Positions 33,891-45,466 are shown, counted from the stretch's first letter. The stretch is DNA of 64,000 nt from Euclidia mi (GCA_944739405.2 OX123192.2:47916486-47980485); one strand, 5' to 3'. Notes: generated by a model from the sequence alone, not told the origin. A program made the numbers and translations.

Positions 33891-35020
33891 CTAAATCTTA
33901 CAAAACACAGTTGCGAGTTCCTCAAATGTAAGGACTGATTCACCGATTGTCCTGCGCAAGTGTGTTTTGGCCGATTTTACAGCGGCCTCAAAAATACCAC
34001 CCCAGTGTGGACAATTTGGTGGGGAAAACAACCAATTTATCCCACGTCGGGCAAGCCTATTGCCTATATCAGCCTTGTAGGTTTCAAGGAAATTAACAAC
34101 GTCATTCAAATAATTATAAGTGCCCTTGAAGTTAGTGCCGCAATCAGAACGGATCAAGGAAGGCAGCCCTCTGCTGGATACAAATCTGTCAAATGTGGCT
34201 ACAAACGCCTCGGTCGTAAGCGAGGAGACCAGTTCCAAATGAACGGCTTTTGTGGAGAGGCAAACGATGACACACAAGTATGCCTTGACAGTCTTGCTGT
34301 TTTGAAATGTCGATGTTTTCACCAAAAAGGGACCAGCGAAGTCCGTGCCTACACCGTCAAACGTCCTGCTCTTAGTTACGCGATCTGCCGGTAAGTCTCC
34401 CATCAAGGGCTGCATGGTAGAAGCCTTGAGCTTATAGCAAGGGATGCAGCGAAAGACTACACTCCGAATAATTCTTCGGGCAGACAAAATCCAAAACTCG
34501 CGTTGTAAAATGGCCAACAGAGCAATGCAACCAGCATGCGAATTCTTGAGGTGACGGTCAGGTCAGTTACCAACAGACGTACCAAATGACCGTCCCTGGA
34601 TAACAAAAGGGGGTGACGTGCCCCGTAAGGGAGGTTGGCGTTCTTGAGAAGCCCTCCAACGCGCAAGAGACCCGTATCGTCCAAAAATGGGTTCAAATTA
34701 GATACAGCTCCCGATAGTTTCGAGTTCCCTGACTTAAAGATAGCAATTTCCTTCTCAAAACGCGCCAATTGCACAGAACGAATCCAAAAGGTGAGGGACT
34801 CCTGTCGTTCCTGTGGTGAGAGAAATGGTGTCAGTCGTTTCTGTTGTGGGTGCCTCAAATTAAAAACAAAACGCTTTTTCCAAGCAGTAACACCTAACAA
34901 CTTGTCAAGGGAGCTGTAGCGATTCAACAAGAAATCGGGGGTCGAAGGCGCATTCCACCTTCTCAAGAGCGAAAGTGCGCAGTGCGCGCGAAAGTATTCA
35001 AAACTGGCGTTCGAGGCCAA
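33891..35020 (-). pseudogene. BEL/Pao integrase, frameshifted in the zinc domain
   Basis: 35020-34457 encodes the region before and into the HHCC domain (DGHLVRLL...), then the frame shifts near 34520. 34517-33891 carries CIPCYKLKA (zinc cysteines), then the catalytic core: GTDFAGPF (first Asp), SDCGTNF (second Asp; the usual Asn is Cys), and WGGIFEAAVKSAK (Glu). All three catalytic acids are present. The shift prevents a single product. Confidence 0.75.
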
Positions 35021-35237
35021 TCAATTTCTGGTCTACTCAACCATTCCGGACCCCATCACAGCGAATGGCCTATCAAACTAGGCGTCAAGAATCCGCGCGA
35101 GGTACAATTTTTGTATTTGGTAAACGCGATTAGCGACAAATACTTCCAAAGTGTGGACAGACGCCTTCAACCAACAAAGAACAATTTGGCTGTCTGTCCA
35201 GGCGTATGTCCCATTAATACAAATGGTTTTAACCAAA

Positions 35238-36620
35238 TCACGTGTCTAGTACAGACACGTTGTTCAATAAGCGTACAAGTAGGGCTGCTCCCGAAAGCTC
35301 CAATTTTGGAATGGTCAGAGATGTCCGAAGGGGTGCAACCTTGCTCTTCACCATGATCAGGGAAACCCTCACCTGACCTGAGGCACTGACTGTGCGCAAG
35401 TACACCACGGCCGCGTTACCACGCTCCGAAGCATCACAAAACCCGTGAAGGGTTGCCTTGTACTTCCCGGGAAGAAGGATGGGACGAGGCAAGGAGATCT
35501 CGTTGACGGCAGGAAGTGTGGATACAAAAGAGGTCCATTCCTCAACAAAAGTACCGAGTAGAGGTTCGTCCCAAGTCAATCCTGCTGTCCAAAGCTTCTG
35601 CAAGAAGCATATTGCCCAAAATATGACAGGACAGATCCAAGCGTTTGGATCAAAGGTTCTGGCGACAGTAGACAACACGAGACGTTTAGTCCAAGAACAA
35701 GGCAATTTCAAGTCTACGTTATACGTAAAGATGTCTTGGACTGGTCTGTACTGAACGCCGAGAACAGCCATCATGGCGGGGTTGTCAACAATCTCAAACA
35801 AATGTGGCTCCTGCTGATGATCCTCTGGCAAGCCTTCCAAAAGCGCTGGTGAGTTGGAAATCCATTTGCGCAACTCATAACCAGCGGAGGCCAAAATACC
35901 TATCAATTCGTCCCGCAGTAGGATCGCCTCATCCGCTGTGGAGGCGCCCGAGCAAATGTCATCGACGTAAATATCGTCCTTCAAGATGGCGGAGGCTCGT
36001 GGGAAATGTAAGCCTTCGCGGTCTGCGAGCTCCCAAAGAGAACGTATTGCCAAGTAGGGGCTCGACCTTAACCCGTACGTATTGGTATTGAGTTCGTAGA
36101 CGACCAAAGGATCGCGAGGATTTTCTCTCCAAAGGATCAGCTGGAAGCGACGGTCAACAGGGTGGATAATCGTCTGCCTGATCATAATTTTTATATCGGC
36201 CACAAAGACAACCTGATGTCGTCGGAAGCTGGTGATGACGACACAAAGGTCCTTGACTACCTTGGGACCAGAATGCAAGCACAGGTTGAAGGATACGCCT
36301 GATGAAGTCTGCGCAGAACTATCAAACACTGTGCGCAGCTTGCCAGTTGATGGCTTCAATACCGCATGATGCGGGAGAAAGTAATGCTCAACCGAACGCC
36401 AATCCAAATTTGACACCGACATGTGTCCCAATTGTTCATATTCTCTCATGAACTCAATATACTTCTGTCTGAGCTCCGGATCACGACCCATGCGACACTC
36501 CATAACCAACAATCTCTTTTCGGCTTTAGTCGTGACTTGGTGAAGGACAGAAAAGGTAGCTTCGTAATGATCCGACCAGAACGGAGTCGACCAGTGTTGT
36601 TCTGGAAGAACAGCTCGCAC
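35238..36620 (-). pseudogene. BEL/Pao reverse transcriptase + RNase H
   Basis: Continuous 460-codon frame. RT motifs: YFLPHHAVLKP, LRTVFDSSA, VVFVADIKIM (motif A Asp near residue 142), YELNTNTYGLRSSPYLA and IYVDDICSGA (near 218-221, intact Y-V-D-D). RNase H-like sequence follows (HGFCDASERGNAAVVYLR, TIPKLELSGA). This is the best-preserved part of the element. Start codon is not meaningful, because pol is a polyprotein. Confidence 0.85.
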
Positions 36621-36670
36621 TCCTCATGTTCTGGATTCAAACGGGCAGCTTGAGGGGGCTCCTCTACCTC

Positions 36671-37200
36671 TCAAAACCTCTGAACCGCATCAGAGAGAGC
36701 GGAGCCTACAGCCAACAAATTATCAAGTTCGGGTGGAGGGGGTTCCCTAGGTACAGGTCCCATCAAAGCAAATCCAAATATTGTCGGGTTGGCAGTCAAA
36801 CCATTTGGCACCAAGACCCGTTTCCCACCAATTAAAATTCCACCAAGCACATCAGAGCCAATCAACAAATCGATTTGGCCCGGTGTGTCAAATTTGGGGT
36901 CTGCCAGATCCAATCCCGATGTCAAATTCACCACAGCAGCAGGTAGCTGTTTCTGTGGATGCATACCCAAAAAATTCTTCAGCACAATAGCCAAGGTTTT
37001 ATTCCTCGGGTGTGAAGATTCAACAGGGGCAAACAAAACCTTCACTTGCCCTTCAACATTAGTGGCTACTTCACCTATTCCCCGTACACAATTTGTAAAA
37101 GAACCCATATTTAATTTAACCTGCTCTACCAAATAAGTGGAAACAATGCAACCTTGTGAACCTGTGTCCAATATAGCACGGACAACAACAGAGGTTCCCA
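36671..37200 (-). pseudogene. BEL/Pao protease
   Basis: Contains DTGSQGCIVSTYL (active site) near 37171 and IDLLIGSDVLGGIL as the second signature, so it is a retropepsin. A frameshift near 37200 separates it from gag upstream, and another frame change separates it from RT. Confidence 0.75.
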
Positions 37201-37209
37201 GACCCTTAC

Positions 37210-38955
37210 AGCAATCGTTGGTAGGATAACGGTCTCATTGGGGATGGTTGACGTTATAGGGCAGGAGTCAATGATCGATTGTTGCCTGGGCGGCGACCGT
37301 TGGCCAGGACCAGGCAAATCAAAACGAGGGTGCGGCTTGAAGTCCTCAAAGGCGCGATGACTCGATCCGCGCGTCATCTGTGGGGAGTCATAATGTCACA
37401 CCCGCCCTAAACGAGGTGGGCGCGAGTCAAGGCGGGGACGCTCCGCCAAAGGAAGGGAGTACCTGGGGCAGCAGTCATGGTGCTGGTGACGCTGAACAGT
37501 CGCACATTCAGGTTCGCGAGAGAGAGGAGGCGTGCGCACGATACGGTGCTTCAAACCGGGTGAGTGGCGATCTAATGAGCGAGGCGAATCTCGGCTGCGC
37601 GCCAGTGAGCCTCGGCTGCCACCTTCAAAACACCCGCCCGTGCAGGGCGTCGGCTGGTTGGACAATCGGCCTACCTCTCTGGCATTCATGCAGAGAATGT
37701 CCAAATGCTGTCCTCCACAGTGAGGGCAGGGGCGAGAGTTTGGGCAGTCTCGCTGGTAGTGGGATCCCAAACACAAGAAGCAAAGGCGGTGGGCATTCGC
37801 GATGCGCCTACGAGAGGCGACATGAAGGTCCAAGAATGCCTTACAACTGGCGGTTCTGTGCCCCGTGACCTTACAGTAAGAGCACTCCGCTGGGCTCTGC
37901 ATGACTGCAAAGCGAGGAGGATGCCGATCAACATTTCCTCGGGTGTGAACGCGAGCCTGTTCCTTGACCTTGGACGGCTGTGACTTAGTCGGCGTGTCAC
38001 CACCGGAGTTATCCAAAACCCGGCACTCATCCTCTAGGAACTTCTCGAAGTCTGCAAAAGGGGGCAGATGCGTCGCACTATCCCCACCAAAGCGCTGTTC
38101 AAATCTCGACCTCTGGTCGGCAGGCAGCTTTTTGAGCACAATATGCACCAATAGGTAGGACCATTGGTCCACGGGCAGGTCCAAGCACTTAAGGGCATTG
38201 ATTGCCACCAAGAGCGGGTTCAAAAGTTGGGTGCGTAACCCAAAGACCCGGGTGAGCGTGGGCAAACTCAATATCTGCTCGATGTGGGTGTCTGCGAGGC
38301 CCCGCTTGTTGTGGTACCTACGGGTAATTAAATCCCTTGCCGTCTGGTAGGCCTCGTCAGACACCGGCAGATGCTGGATGAGGCCTTTGGCCTCCCCATC
38401 TAGAACCGACATCAAGTAGGCCAATTTTTGTGCCGGCCGAAGGTCAGCCCTGTCATCGACCATGCTGTTGAATAAGTTAACGAAGCCCAGGTAGCTTCCT
38501 AAGCAGCCATTAAAGTGCGGGAGATCCAGGGTGGAAAGCCTACTCACCAGTCCCGGTGCTGGCCTAGGAAGCTCCTGCTTCTAAGCGGGTTGCCCGTCCC
38601 TCTCGGCAATTAACTGTCTTGCACAGTTGGAGACAGCATCATAGAGATCCAAAATTTGGGCATAGTCCTCACTGACTTTATTTCGCTAGTCAGCGGTGAA
38701 GTCAACAACTGACACTTCGAGACAGCAAGGGCTGAAAGTACGAAATTGCTGTTCCACACTTGCCAGGCGATCATAGATCCGCTCAAATCTTTGTAATAAG
38801 GCCTGTTGGCGATCAGGCCGGTTCACCAAAGCACTGGCTGAGGCAAACCAGCGCAAATCTGATGCAATGGCACCAGCAGCCGCACGCAAGTCCTTGATAG
38901 CTGACATAATTAAGTTCTCAAAAGAGCTCGGACAAGCGTTAAATAATATTATCAA
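37210..38955 (-). pseudogene. BEL/Pao gag with zinc knuckles, three in-frame stops
   Basis: One frame from ATG 38955: N-terminal helical segment to TAG 38686-38688, then TAG 38581-38583, then the DUF1759-like core (LDLPHFNG, LDGEAKGLIQHLPVSD, YHNKRGL) and zinc-binding motifs (CSYCKVTGHRTASC, CFLCLGSHYQRDC, CPHCGGQHLDILC). It stops at 37396-37398 and continues open in the same frame to about 37200. Gag packages the element RNA. Confidence 0.8.
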
Positions 38956-39081
38956 TTAAAACTTAATATTTGTTAATTCTTTGAAACCAACAAAGGATTA
39001 GCCTGTTTACTGCTGGTGCAAGCAAGTGACAGGTAACAGTGACCTGTAACTATTAATTTAATATTTCTATATTATATTCAA

Positions 39082-39121
39082 TTAATTTTGTTGGGCAGTA
39101 AATACTGCCCAACAAAATTAA
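39082..39121. repeat. Perfect 19-bp-arm hairpin in BEL/Pao leader
   Basis: Arms 39082-39100 and 39103-39121 are exact inverted copies with an AA loop. They lie about 130 bases upstream of gag and inside the presumed 5' leader/LTR region, A+T-rich with a TTGGGCAG core. It may be an RNA dimerisation or packaging element, or an unrelated palindromic insertion. Confidence 0.75.
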
Positions 39122-39184
39122 TAATTTCAATATATTGACTCAAAGACAACAGTTATCTCAAAAGTTATAACTTACAACAACTTA

Positions 39185-39270
39185 ACCGCTTAACCGCGCA
39201 CAAGTGAATATTATCCCATTTTCGAAATGCCGTAGACCGGGCACAAGTGACTATTTTCCCTTTTTGGTTA
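39185..39270. repeat. Two-copy imperfect duplication in BEL/Pao leader
   Basis: GCACAAGTGAATATTATCCC and GCACAAGTGACTATTTTCCC occur about 45 bases apart, within a near-tandem duplication of the leader or LTR U5 region. Confidence 0.45.
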
Positions 39271-39910
39271 CAGCGCTATACTGGGTCTGAATTTACTGTT
39301 TCTTTCTATTACGCAATATTTTAAATGGTTTGTCTCTGTTCTATTCCAATCATTGAACATTTCTTCATGCTAAAAATACGAAGCGAGTCTTAGAATCCTT
39401 AACCCGGAACGAAAAAATTATGTCAAATGCCACTCTTTGTTTTCGCACGCTCCGTGATAACGTGCTAATCGTATGCGTGTTATTAAATATTTTGATACTA
39501 TTATTCAGGTTTTTTTTATTTCATTCGGTGTAGATAGAACCCATCTACAGTGAAAACTCATAAAATATGTATGTCATCGATTTAATTTTTAAAATAATCC
39601 TGTTTAAAATACACAAAGTGTTTTTTTCAACGATAGTCAATGTTTGCTGCCAAGTATAATAAATTAAAAACTAAATTTCAACAAAAAAATCATACGACTT
39701 GAACGAGTCATTCATAAGGTTGAACAAAAACATCACTTCAACTTACTCATATTACCGACCTAACAACAATAAATGTTTATGTTAGCGCGCCCATCTGGCG
39801 AGCGGTGGCGCGACATTTTTTTTAGAACGTGAGTGGTCGGGCGAATTCGGCGAATTGGCGCTAGAGGTCAAGCGGTTAAAAGTTGAAAATTCAAATTAAT
39901 AAATTAATTA

Positions 39911-39948
39911 GATTTAACTTATCATAAACAACAGTTCTATTTCAAACA
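39911..39948 (-). repeat. BEL/Pao 5' LTR start
   Basis: On the minus strand TGTTTGAAATAG opens the element at 39948. The LTR presumably extends toward about 39300, but its end and the primer site could not be fixed because the 3' partner is incomplete. Confidence 0.6.
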
Positions 39949-39949
39949 A

Positions 39950-40505
39950 GGAGCCTGAGGTCGCGTGATCAAAAACACGTAACAGTTTAAACATGATACG
40001 AGATAAAAATGCATCATTGTATGTTTACCAGAAACTAGAGATAACTATGTTTCTCGAGTTGATTGTAACATACCCAAAATATAACGAAAAAACGCCTTTA
40101 AACTTGACTTTCTGATTTTAAGATCATTTATTTTATCAGTGCTAGAAATGTTAAAATGCAAGTATAACTACAAAGGTACAAAAGCGCGTGTTTTCTACCA
40201 CAAGTCATTGAGGTTGATTTTGTAGGAAACAAAGATTACCATGTTCCTTTATCAGAAAAAAATAATTGACCATACTCATTTATCGATGTTCGAACTGTCA
40301 TAACTTTCCGGATTTATATGATTGCATGATCATCATCTTGATAACCTTCAAATGTGTTTAAATCTTTCCGTTACATAATAACATCTTGTCTGAATAAGGT
40401 ATACACGTTTTATTACCATTTCATTTTAATACTTCTCACCTTTTTAACGGTTATGTAACTTGCCGCTCAATGGAAGGAATATTTTTATAGTTCCCAAAAA
40501 TCTGT
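39950..40505. other. Non-coding flank, nothing recognised
   Basis: A+T-rich. No frame, repeat or splice site that I can support. Confidence 0.35.
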
Positions 40506-40508
40506 ATA

Positions 40509-40670
40509 TATAAAACCCTTGCGTTACTGACTGACTGACAGACAAGCTAAAGCTGAAACTACTCGGCGCAAGAAGCTGAAATTTAGCATGTATGTTCCAT
40601 GGGGACCGTAGGGATGCACTAAGACGGGATTTCCCGAAATTCCCACGGGATCGGGCAAAACGGGAAATTC
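40509..40670 (-). repeat. Dispersed repeat family R3, minus orientation
   Basis: Begins with GCGTTACTGACTGACTGAC and ends near CGGGCAAAACGGG. It is the reverse complement of 30661-30822 with moderate divergence. Confidence 0.6.
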
Positions 40671-40799
40671 GAAAATATGTATGTTGAAAATTTTTACTAG
40701 GTAGTAGAGCCTTGCTGATTTCAGCATGAATGGGCCGGCTCGACCGAGGAAGTACTACCCTCTTACAGAAAATCGAAGTAAAGTAACAGTACCTAAATT

Positions 40800-41024
40800 G
40801 TTGCGTTTCGTTCGGTGAGTGAGAGTGCCAGAGGCCCTGTCCCCTATTCCTTCTCCATCATCCCACTCCTTATCCTATCCCTTTTCCCAACCCCAAGGGG
40901 TGACAACGCACTTGTGACTCCTGCGGTGTTGCTTGTGTCCATGGGCGGTGGTAGTTGCTTACCATCAGGCAATCCGTCTGCTCGTTTGCCGCCTATTACT
41001 ATAAAAAAAAAAACAAAAAAAAAT
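40800..41024 (+). mobile_element. Retroposon 3' tail with poly(A)
   Basis: GC-rich segment with GGGCGGTGGTAGTTGCTTACCATCAGGC and CCGTCTGCTCGTTTGCC, ending in an A-rich run at about 41002-41024. This combination is a common lepidopteran LINE or SINE 3' end. The 5' part is not recognisable, consistent with 5' truncation. Confidence 0.5.
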
Positions 41025-41029
41025 GTGCG

Positions 41030-41690
41030 TGCGAAGCCGCTGGCGTCGACTAGTAATATTATATAAGATTTGCGAAATGAGTGAAAATATAAGCCTATTC
41101 TATTTATAGTCTATTTATCTAGTTATATTCATTTTGAAATTAACTTACTGATTTTAATTACAAATGTTAAGTTTGCTTAATGTTTTGACGGGTACAATAC
41201 AAAAGTTTTGTTTGCGATGTTTACACAAATAATAATAAATAAACGATTTGAAACTTCCACGTGTATAAATCATAAATGTTTATTTAAAAGGTTTTTATCG
41301 CGTTAACTAAGTTATTTAGAACAGAAGATAGAAAACTTGTGTTTCAAGTCTCCTATATTTTGACGACGTAAAAGTTAAACGAAGTACAATGAGGGTGTTT
41401 GAATTTTTTTCTGCCACCCAGACGGCATTTCATAGTCATCATGTCATCATTCAGGTCCAAACGCTGTGCAGATAGGTACAGACGCGTACACACACATACA
41501 ACAAACAAACACAGATGTACCAAAGTATAGGCGCTCTGACACTTTTGACAGGTTTCTGGACCTGTCGCCTCAGTGCTACCGCCTAGTGGGCGTCATTTCA
41601 GAAAACCCTCATTAATGAGTAAGCGATTTAAAGCTTTTTCGCGTTTCTGGCAAAATCTAGTATAATATGTAGGTATGTAACAGCTTTCAA
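41030..41690. other. Non-coding DNA, possible MITE
   Basis: ATGAGGGTGTTTGAA (41389) and GAAAACCCTCATTAAT (41601) are imperfect inverted ends about 225 bp apart, with GCGCTCTGACACTTTTGACA between them. This may be a small MITE. Otherwise nothing is seen. Confidence 0.3.
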
Positions 41691-41712
41691 TTTTATACAT
41701 ACATACATACAT

Positions 41713-41955
41713 AGTTTCACGCCTATATCCCCGAAGAGGTATACTGCTACACCCAAGTTTCGCCAGATTTATTTTAGTCCCACGTAATAGGGGACGAGCC
41801 TATTGTCGTACCGGCCACATTACCAGACTCTGAGCTGCCACTGAGAATTTCCTAACGGAAAAACCCAATAACACTTTGCCCGACCCGGGGATCAAACCCC
41901 AGACCTCCCAATCCCACGCGCACATTTATGCCGCGAGACCAACAAGGCAGTCAAT
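41713..41955 (-). mobile_element. SINE, S2-related, minus strand
   Basis: On the minus strand it starts CTTGTTGGTCTCGCGGCA, has the B-box GGGTTTGATCCCCGGG, shares the AATAGGCTCGTCCCCTATTAC block and CGGGGATATAGGCGTGAA with family S2, and ends in a (TATG)n tail at 41690-41712. tRNA-derived SINE of a related subfamily. Confidence 0.7.
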
Positions 41956-42282
41956 TTTATAATTATTTAAAAAATCAAAACATAATTTATTTTATTTGCT
42001 TTCCGACACTTCTTTTTGAATATTTTATCATTCCGTGACCACGGCAGGTGTAACCAATGCCGAAAAATCGTGACAAATATGTACAATTTTGTAAAGAAAA
42101 AGGGATATTTTTAACATTGCATCATAAATCAATTAATGCATTGAAGTGCATTACGCTAAAAACTTTATTCATTCACTAATTGCACACCAAAATATGCCGA
42201 TCGTTCTACAAAATAATATTTAATATGAAAAGTCTCGTCCGCTCTGGAAACTTATCCACTCAGAAAACTCAATACTTTATGT

Positions 42283-42350
42283 TAGGTTTTCTTATGGTCC
42301 TGCTTCCAAAAATAGGAGCACTGCGAAGCAGGGCTCCATCAACGTAGCTT
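42283..42350 (+). repeat. Hairpin-bearing repeat R4, copy 1
   Basis: AAAAATAGGAGC leads into an imperfect hairpin (42315-42337) ending GCAGGGCTCC and then ATCAACGTAG. Copies 2 and 3 are at 43446-43520 and 50833-50910. Confidence 0.55.
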
Positions 42351-42741
42351 ATCAAATTATTTGGTTGTTGAGTAAAACTAAAATATAAAATGCTTCTTTA
42401 ATTGAAAGGATTGTTTTATTATAAAAGCTTTGCAACGGTTAATAAACAGGTGTTCATTATGAAATATTTTAATGACTTTAATTTTAGTTCATAATTAGTA
42501 TTTTTGGTGAAACAAAGATACATTTTTTTGCAGAAATCAGAGATAAATTGAGGGAGAGTTAAATACTACCCAAAGAAAAAACAAGTATATAGCCGGGACT
42601 AACGTTCGAACTATAATTTTATTATATTACTCCAAGTTTTAAAATAAGCTTGGGTATTACATCAACAGCGCAACAGGGCGAGTTGGTACAGGGTTTGATA
42701 TCGAGTTGCCACCCTCTTCGCGAAGATACTTTTTTTTTGCA

Positions 42742-42894
42742 CTAGCCTGTACTGTTCCACTGCTGGGCACAGGCCTTCCCCAAATCTTTCCATACTTTCT
42801 TGTCGTCTGCAGTCTCAAGCCAACTCTTGTGGTAGGTGTCCAGGTAATCCCGCCACCTCTTTCGGGGCCGCCCCGGCGACGTCGTCCATCTAGA
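42742..42894 (-). pseudogene. C-terminal LINE ORF2 fragment
   Basis: The minus strand reads open for about 50 codons, with WTTSPGRPRKRWRDYLD and WKDLGKACAQQWN, ending in TAG at 42744-42742. This GRP-RKRW-D ... W...G.AxAQQW pattern is the extreme C-terminus of RTE-type LINE proteins. Only this tail is present, so it is a 5'-truncated copy. Confidence 0.6.
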
Positions 42895-43090
42895 AGATAC
42901 TATTTGCTTCGTATATATTCCTCATCCATGGAATGAAATGAGGTACTGACGTTTAGTATTCTAACTTTTCTATTTCCGTTATTTACCTTATGATCATCAT
43001 CATCATCAAATTATATAAAAAAATTGTCCTGGCTCACCCATCGCAGTGATCAAACTACTGAAGCAAGGAAGGGTGCCTTGAAACACACTA

Positions 43091-43138
43091 TTCAATATAC
43101 CGACTCTAAGACCCAGGTCTTAGGGTCGGTATATTGAA
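43091..43138. repeat. Near-perfect 23-bp-arm hairpin
   Basis: Arms 43091-43113 and 43116-43138 pair with a single mismatch and a 2-nt loop. The core reads CTAAGACC CA GGTCTTAG. No coding frame covers it. Confidence 0.75.
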
Positions 43139-43445
43139 AATCCTTTCTAAGTACACTGTGAAAATGCCAACAACAGCCATTAAATATATAATATACCAAC
43201 ACTCAAATGCGTAATGCCCTCTATTAAAAACTCTAGTACAAATGTTATGCAACGCAAAAATAAGAGGGGTTAATTATAATGACCACCATAAAATGATTTG
43301 GTATCCTTAGTTCTTTAACTAAAAATATATATTTAATACCACAAAAATAAAGTCTAAAATTACAATAGTACTAGCTATTTTAGTCACGACTGCACTTCAA
43401 ATTGTATTCGAACACCAAATGTAGTAAATTATCACCAAATAAATA

Positions 43446-43520
43446 GGTTATGTTAGGTTCTCTTGTGACCCTTAATTCAAAAATAGGAGCCCTGCTAAGC
43501 AGGGCTCCGTCAACTTAGTT
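43446..43520 (+). repeat. Hairpin-bearing repeat R4, copy 2
   Basis: TTATGTTAGGTTCTCTTGTG then a perfect hairpin GGAGCCCTGC-TAA-GCAGGGCTCC at 43486-43508, followed by GTCAACTTAG. The 3' hairpin followed by a short conserved end is reminiscent of Helitron 3' ends, but the last bases are not a canonical CTRR. Confidence 0.6.
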
Positions 43521-43559
43521 TATTAAAGTAGGTGGTGTAACCAATTCCAATTTATGTGT

Positions 43560-45345
43560 TGGTATTTCATATAACTAACAAAAAAGCTTTGGTTATAATT
43601 TTACATTAAAATGCGGGTTTCATTTTGGTGATCATTTACTATTTTTGTCTGTTATATGTTACTATATCTGGTGGTAAGTTAAACATAAGCCAAAATAAAA
43701 TATAATATAATAAACGTTCAAAATATAGTTAGCTCAACCAGGCATGCCAATATTTGAATAACAAATTTTGTTACTACACAACTCGACACATAGTTTATTC
43801 AATGAAAGTTGAATATATTATAAAATAGTAAATGACATAGAGGAAATTGTAAACATTGCGGCAGGGTACTATTTTTAATTTATTTTGAATTTAGTTAAGA
43901 GTTGCAATTCCGTTTTGGTTAATTGCGGTTTCTTGCAGCTATTTTATAGATAACTTGCAGTTTATTCGGTGTTTTACTTTTAAAGCGGTAATTTTCTGAT
44001 CTTGAATTCTTTCAAGTGCGCTATTTTTGCCGTCCTACCTTTTTCTGAGCTGACCTTTTTAACTATTACTGACGCTTTTACCTAGAGATCAATGCAGAAC
44101 GCAATCAGTACCACTCTCTTAGTTCGGTCCCTGATTTGAAGAAAACACCAAGTCTAGTATAAACCACTGTACGTCTATTTCAATTATTACAGGCACATAC
44201 AGCACTACTTTTGCACAATCACACACTGTTACAATAATTTCCGCTTTCTACTTCGTAGTCCGAGAGTTGTTATTAGACTGACTGTGGCGTCATTTTACGC
44301 CTTTCACTTCGACTCGTCTCACTTCATAATAATCAAAAAGTGTGGGTAGTTAGTGAAGTGAGGTGCGTGATGATGTATAGCCCATAAATCATTTGAGTGT
44401 TTATAAAAATAATAATTCTTGTAATTAATAATAAACTAAACCAAAAATATGACACTTATAAAAGCTTAGTGCAGTCATGGGAAATGGGAGGGCAGGATAT
44501 GTCTTTTCCATTTCTTTCCAGTTTCACAAAATATAATAAGAGAGCAATATAGTTTTACAGTAACACAACAACATATCATTAGCATCTAATTGCGTTCATG
44601 TTAGTCAATTCTCAAATATTCTTCATATCAAACAAATCACGCTCCAGATACCGTCAAACAAATAAATTGACAAACTGTAGTTACATTACCGTACCATCGT
44701 TATCCAAGCCCGCAGTGACTACATTTAAATTGCAATAATTGTAAAATCACCGAATTCGAAATACAAGGCTTTGCAAATACAGTTTCGTATATTCCGAAAA
44801 TAACATTTGCAGTCTATTATCAAATTTAATTTACCTTGTTTACTGGCGAACATAGCTACGGTCGATATTAAAACCTAGCACGTGGGCACGAAAATTATAT
44901 TATTTGTAAAGCCTAATTATGCACATATATGAATTATTGATGAACTAAATCTGCTCACGTTTCGATTGCGGGGAAAGTCGATTTCGGTTTAAATTATATG
45001 TATATCTGAGTACTTATTTTAATATAAATTCATCCAAAGTTTAAAAGATTATTATAAACTTAGTAATGTTATTTGGTTTTTGTGAATATAACTACTTTGT
45101 TATAACCAAAAATGTACAAAGTTGACAGAAAATTTAATTTTCGGTTCATTGATTTCTTTTCTGAGGTAATAGGTACTTGTTACATTTTAAGTGTTTGTTA
45201 TCACCAAATAAAAGTAGAATACATGTCATCGAATCAATGGGCAGTAAAAGTCTGAAAGCAAGGCGTATTCAAAATATTCATCATAATTTACTGCATTTCA
45301 TTAATCTTCTTTCACGTTTGTCAACGCGGTATCACTTATATCATA
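43560..45345. other. A+T-rich DNA, nothing recognised
   Basis: No convincing frame, tRNA-like segment or repeat. About 44240-44340 is slightly richer in GC and holds CACTTCGACTCGTCTCACTTC, without a supported function. Confidence 0.35.
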
Positions 45346-45366
45346 ATATATACACGGTATACTTAC

Positions 45367-45466
45367 CAGTATCAAACCTGGGTCTTCTAGGCAGGTCTTG
45401 GTTCTCCACGTGATCATGTCCTGAAGCCGAGCGCGAACTCCGCGTATGGACTGATCTCGAACATTT
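45367..45466 (-). CDS. Candidate host exon (100 nt), possibly Dscam cytoplasmic region
   Basis: On the minus strand a good acceptor (TTTGCTTTAG, ending at 45467) and a near-consensus donor (CTG|GTAAGTAT, starting at 45366) bound 100 nt. Two frames are open. The first half in one frame reads MFEISPYAEFALGFRT and the second half in another reads GHDHVENQDLPRRPRFDTG. Together these resemble the cytoplasmic ISPYA-type region of Dscam proteins. If so, one or two bases are missing near 45414, or my frame choice is wrong. The exon lies downstream, in gene order, of the fibronectin exon at 62 kb. Gene identity is tentative. Confidence 0.4.

Larger units (their letters stand above)
33381..39948 (-). 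mobile_element. BEL/Pao LTR retrotransposon, degenerate
   Basis: On the minus strand the order is LTR start (39948), leader with a perfect hairpin, gag (38955-37396), protease, RT/RNase H, integrase, C-terminal integrase-associated domain, a polypurine tract (CCGGGGCGGGTGGA, minus strand, 33419-33432), and LTR start (33418). The order PR-RT-RH-INT with Pao-type gag (DUF1759-like), YVDD RT and a long integrase tail supports BEL/Pao. Frameshifts between nearly every domain and stops in gag make it inactive. The two LTR starts share about 38 bp and then diverge, so the 3' LTR seems truncated or replaced. Confidence 0.85.

Noticed and set aside
34000..38200. Numerous plus-strand frames across 33.5-38.2 kb
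   Set aside because: All are opposite-strand shadows of BEL/Pao gag and pol, which show consistent family motifs on the minus strand.
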